Shown here in pieces: positions 61,661-64,000 of a DNA stretch of 64,000 nucleotides. The translations under genes and the position numbers were made by a program. The notes beneath the pieces were generated by a model. It had not been told where the DNA came from and did not search any database. It worked only from the letters and a program-made list of their open reading frames with translations. The stretch is from UBA7803 sp963822255 (GTDB taxonomy: Bacteria > Pseudomonadota > Gammaproteobacteria > Pseudomonadales > Azotimanducaceae). The stretch lies in contig CAWGGV010000001.1 in assembly GCA_963822255.1 (NCBI GenBank), positions 186,001 through 250,000 of the forward strand, given 5' to 3'. Position 1 is the first letter of the stretch. Every line of letters begins with the position of its first letter.

Positions 61661-63540
61661 CTCGATGATTCTCCCAGCGCCGTGTCCGCATCTTCGCTGC
61701 GCACCACCCGCGCATCGATTCTCTTGCCCGGGGCCTCTGGCCCCACCGGCCCGATCCGCTCCGCCATCGTTCCGGCGTCACCCGCGCTCGCGAACGACTG
61801 CGGGTGATAGCGGTGACAGCCGATGCACTCGAGCACGACCACGTCGGGCACCGAGGGGTCGCCGTGGCACCCCGTGCAGTTGTCGATGTCCGGCATCAGA
61901 AGGTCCGAGCTGACATGGGAACGCCTCGCCGGGTGGCAGCTCAGGCACGCTTCGTCGCCGGTCTTGTCCTTCTGGGTCAGGTGGCTCACGTGATCGAACT
62001 TCACCGTGGGGAAGTAGTCGCGCACCAGCTTGACCGGATGCACCTGAAATCGGCTGTAGAGGTCGCCGGAACCGGTGTCCGTCACCGTGTGGCAGGTGAC
62101 ACAGCCGCGCACCGTGAACTGGTTCACCACCTCCTTCTGCGCCTGCTGCTCGGCGCACTTCGCCGGGCTGTCGTTGCAGCGGGTGGTGGATCCATGGTGG
62201 CCGGGCAGGCGCCGGCGCGTCGGCATGGTGTCGGTCGGGCTCGGATTCAAAAACTTCGTGGAGTAGTAACCTTCGATGGCGAACGCCACCTCCCGCGGCT
62301 TGCCGTGCGGAAGCTGCCGGTCCGGCGCCGTGGGATCGAACGTCAGCTCATGGCAGGAGCCGCAGTGGGTCTCCATATCTATGGGTCCGAAATGCTCGCC
62401 ATCCGCGGAAAGCCGGTGGCAATCGCTGCAGTGCAGCGGCTCGTTGGTGTTGGGACTCCTCACCTTCACCGCGTCCAGGTGAACGTCGTGAGGGAACACC
62501 AGATTGGAATCCTCCCTCGCCCCTGCCACCAATTCTACGTGGCTGCGCCAGCGGAAGGAAAGGCCGGTGCCAGCCTTCTCGACGACCGGGCTCTGCAGCT
62601 CCGCGCGAAAGGCCGGATGGGTGTCGAGGCCGAAGCCGCTTACCGCCGCCACCTTCATGGGCTCGGCAAACTGATGGGGATCGGCATGGCAGCTCGTGCA
62701 CTGAACTCCCGACGGGATGATCAGCCGTTCCGGCTCGTTGTGCTCACGGTGGCAGGTCGCGCAGCGGGTGTGCGGAATGGCCAGAGACGCCATCCGCGGC
62801 GCCGCGACGTGATCGGACAGGGCGTCGTGGCAGACCCGGCAGTCACCGTCCTTGACCCGCTGAAACAAGCTGGAGTGGCAGGCGCTGCAGTCGTTGCCCG
62901 CCGCCAGCGCGTGAACCGGGTGCAGAGGTCCGGAGATCCACATCAGATCCGGCGGTGTGCCGCTCTTACGGTCGATGCCCGCCACCAGCGGCGCCGCGTG
63001 CGGTGCCGTTGGCGGCGCGACCGCCGGGCCGGTTTCACCGGGTCCGGCGAGGAGCACGTAGGCCAGCGGCACGGCGAGGGTCACCAGCAGCACCAATGCC
63101 AGCAGCACCCAGGACGGCCCGCGCCGGGACAGCCAGGTCTGATCCAGGTCGGTGACGAAGGCCGCTTCGTATGCGCTGCTGTCGACGTTGGGATCCGGCA
63201 CGATCTCCAGCGCCAGGTCGAAACCCGCCGGGGACTCGATCACCGTCAGGGTGTGTCCGCCCACTTCCAGCACGTCGCCGGGACCGACGGTGGCGGAGCG
63301 CTTGATCTCGCCGTTGACCGTGACCGTGGCGGGACGGCGGCACTGGATGCTGGCGCGTCCGCCCGAGGGCCGGAGCACGCCATGCACGGGCTGCACGCCC
63401 CGGCCGAGAAGTTGAATCTGCTGGTCCGGCGCGCTGCCCAGGCTGAAGGTGTCACCGGACAGCTCCGTGTCGCGGTAGCTGGGGATTCCCCTGACCCGGC
63501 CCGTAACCTCTCTGAGCAGCAGATCCACCACGCCGGTCAC
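61657..63540 (-). CDS. FHA-like domain, TM helix and decaheme cytochrome c fusion
   Basis: 627 aa. Residues about 24-101 follow the FHA pattern (FSLGSAPDQQIQLL, PVHGVLRPSG, TVTVNGEIK, VGPGDVLEVGGHTLTV), but the binding arginine (here Ser36) and serine (here Gln50/Pro51) are lost. One signal-anchor helix follows (about 144-165) after SRRG, so the N-terminus is cytoplasmic. The periplasmic part has ten CXXCH sites: CSACH, CRVCH, CATCH, CTSCH, CSDCH, CGSCH, CVTCH, CLSCH, CTGCH and CIGCH. It may take electrons at the inner membrane. Both ends overlap neighbours by 4 bp. Confidence 0.85.
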   Translation of the reverse strand: MTGVVDLLLREVTGRVRGIPSYRDTELSGDTFSLGSAPDQQIQLLGRGVQPVHGVLRPSGGRASIQCRRPATVTVNGEIKRSATVGPGDVLEVGGHTLTVIESPAGFDLALEIVPDPNVDSSAYEAAFVTDLDQTWLSRRGPSWVLLALVLLVTLAVPLAYVLLAGPGETGPAVAPPTAPHAAPLVAGIDRKSGTPPDLMWISGPLHPVHALAAGNDCSACHSSLFQRVKDGDCRVCHDALSDHVAAPRMASLAIPHTRCATCHREHNEPERLIIPSGVQCTSCHADPHQFAEPMKVAAVSGFGLDTHPAFRAELQSPVVEKAGTGLSFRWRSHVELVAGAREDSNLVFPHDVHLDAVKVRSPNTNEPLHCSDCHRLSADGEHFGPIDMETHCGSCHELTFDPTAPDRQLPHGKPREVAFAIEGYYSTKFLNPSPTDTMPTRRRLPGHHGSTTRCNDSPAKCAEQQAQKEVVNQFTVRGCVTCHTVTDTGSGDLYSRFQVHPVKLVRDYFPTVKFDHVSHLTQKDKTGDEACLSCHPARRSHVSSDLLMPDIDNCTGCHGDPSVPDVVVLECIGCHRYHPQSFASAGDAGTMAERIGPVGPEAPGKRIDARVVRSEDADTALGESSR

Positions 63541-64000
63541 CAGTAGAAAAACGTGCTGACGATGTGCACGGTGAGGGCGCCGAGCAGCGCCACGGTCAAC
63601 GGCACATGGACATAGAGCCAGACCTTCAGCCAGCCTTGCAGGCGGATGTCCTCACGAATGCGCCGCAGGATCGTCTGCCGCCGGCACAGCAGGGTGGTGA
63701 GCGCCTGCAGGTTGGCCGCTTCCGATGCCTTGTCGGCCCGCGGCACCCGGCTGCCCACCAGATCGATCACTGGCTGCTGATCCCGGTTGTCGATGGTGGC
63801 ACCGCCGGCGGCCACCATCTTGGAACTGTCGCGACCGAGAAGCTGTTGCAGCGGCCGCCCGCCGATGACCGTGCGCTGGATGGCGCTCTTCACAGCGGCC
63901 TGGACTTCCGGGTGGCAGTGATCGGCGATCTCCTGTCCCTGGCGATCAAGCTGGAACAGCTCGCCGAACAGCGCCTCGCGGGTGGCTCCGGCGCGGTTCC
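63537..64000 (-). CDS. Membrane protein of the cytochrome operon (5' partial)
   Basis: Only the last about 154 residues are visible; the frame stays open to the right edge. The C-terminus is one hydrophobic helix, WLYVHVPLTVALLGALTVHIVSTFFYW, with two histidines 14 positions apart, a spacing that could ligate heme b in a multi-helix cytochrome b, but this is a guess. Upstream is a soluble basic/helical region (LCRRQTILRRIREDIRLQ). It overlaps the FHA-cytochrome start by 4 bp, so it is the first visible gene of the operon. The family is not recognised. Confidence 0.6.
   Translation of the reverse strand, partial: NRAGATREALFGELFQLDRQGQEIADHCHPEVQAAVKSAIQRTVIGGRPLQQLLGRDSSKMVAAGGATIDNRDQQPVIDLVGSRVPRADKASEAANLQALTTLLCRRQTILRRIREDIRLQGWLKVWLYVHVPLTVALLGALTVHIVSTFFYW

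Overview
The window is GC-rich, densely coded DNA from a gammaproteobacterium. About 50 kb follows the gene order of the Pseudomonas cbrB-to-smpB region: an NtrC-family regulator, pcnB, pgi and acs; then pnp, rpsO, truB, rbfA, infB, nusA, rimP and initiator tRNA; then tRNA-Leu(GAG), secG, tpiA, glmM, folP, ftsH, rlmE, yhbY and greA; then carB, carA, dapB, dnaJ, dnaK, grpE, hrcA, recN, bamE, rnfH, ratA and smpB. Species cannot be read from the sequence; a member of the Chromatiales/Xanthomonadales-like lineages fits but is not shown.

The backbone is interrupted in three places. (1) Between acs and pnp (about 6.7-12.95 kb) are a secreted CAP-domain protein, a CDC48/p97-type double AAA+ ATPase, a secreted Ig/FN3-like protein, a decayed asparagine synthetase gene, and two adjacent tandem-repeat arrays. 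(2) Between tRNA-fMet and tRNA-Leu (about 22.1-26.8 kb) is a sensory/uptake cassette: hybrid histidine kinase, YfiR-family periplasmic protein and a convergent TonB-dependent receptor. (3) From 49.9 kb to the right edge is the most unusual part, a minus-strand, tightly overlapping operon. In transcription order it encodes a membrane protein (cut by the window edge), an FHA-like/one-TM/decaheme cytochrome fusion, a lipoprotein with two GlcG/HbpS-type domains, an outer-membrane beta-barrel, a decaheme cytochrome fused to an LVIVD beta-propeller, a smaller multiheme cytochrome, a PP2C phosphatase and a double-FHA tail-anchored protein. A two-TM FHA protein follows after a gap.

I read the third region as a candidate transmembrane/outer-membrane electron conduit that is co-transcribed with, and perhaps controlled by, a phosphothreonine signalling module (phosphatase plus FHA readers). 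No Ser/Thr kinase is visible in the window.

One technical caution applies throughout. infB, ftsH and the large decaheme gene carry single-base frameshifts that are almost all +1 insertions, and correcting them restores normal lengths for two essential proteins. These are most likely sequencing or assembly errors, so broken reading frames here should not be taken as biological decay without reads. The asparagine synthetase remnant is different, because it also has a nonsense codon and a large internal deletion.
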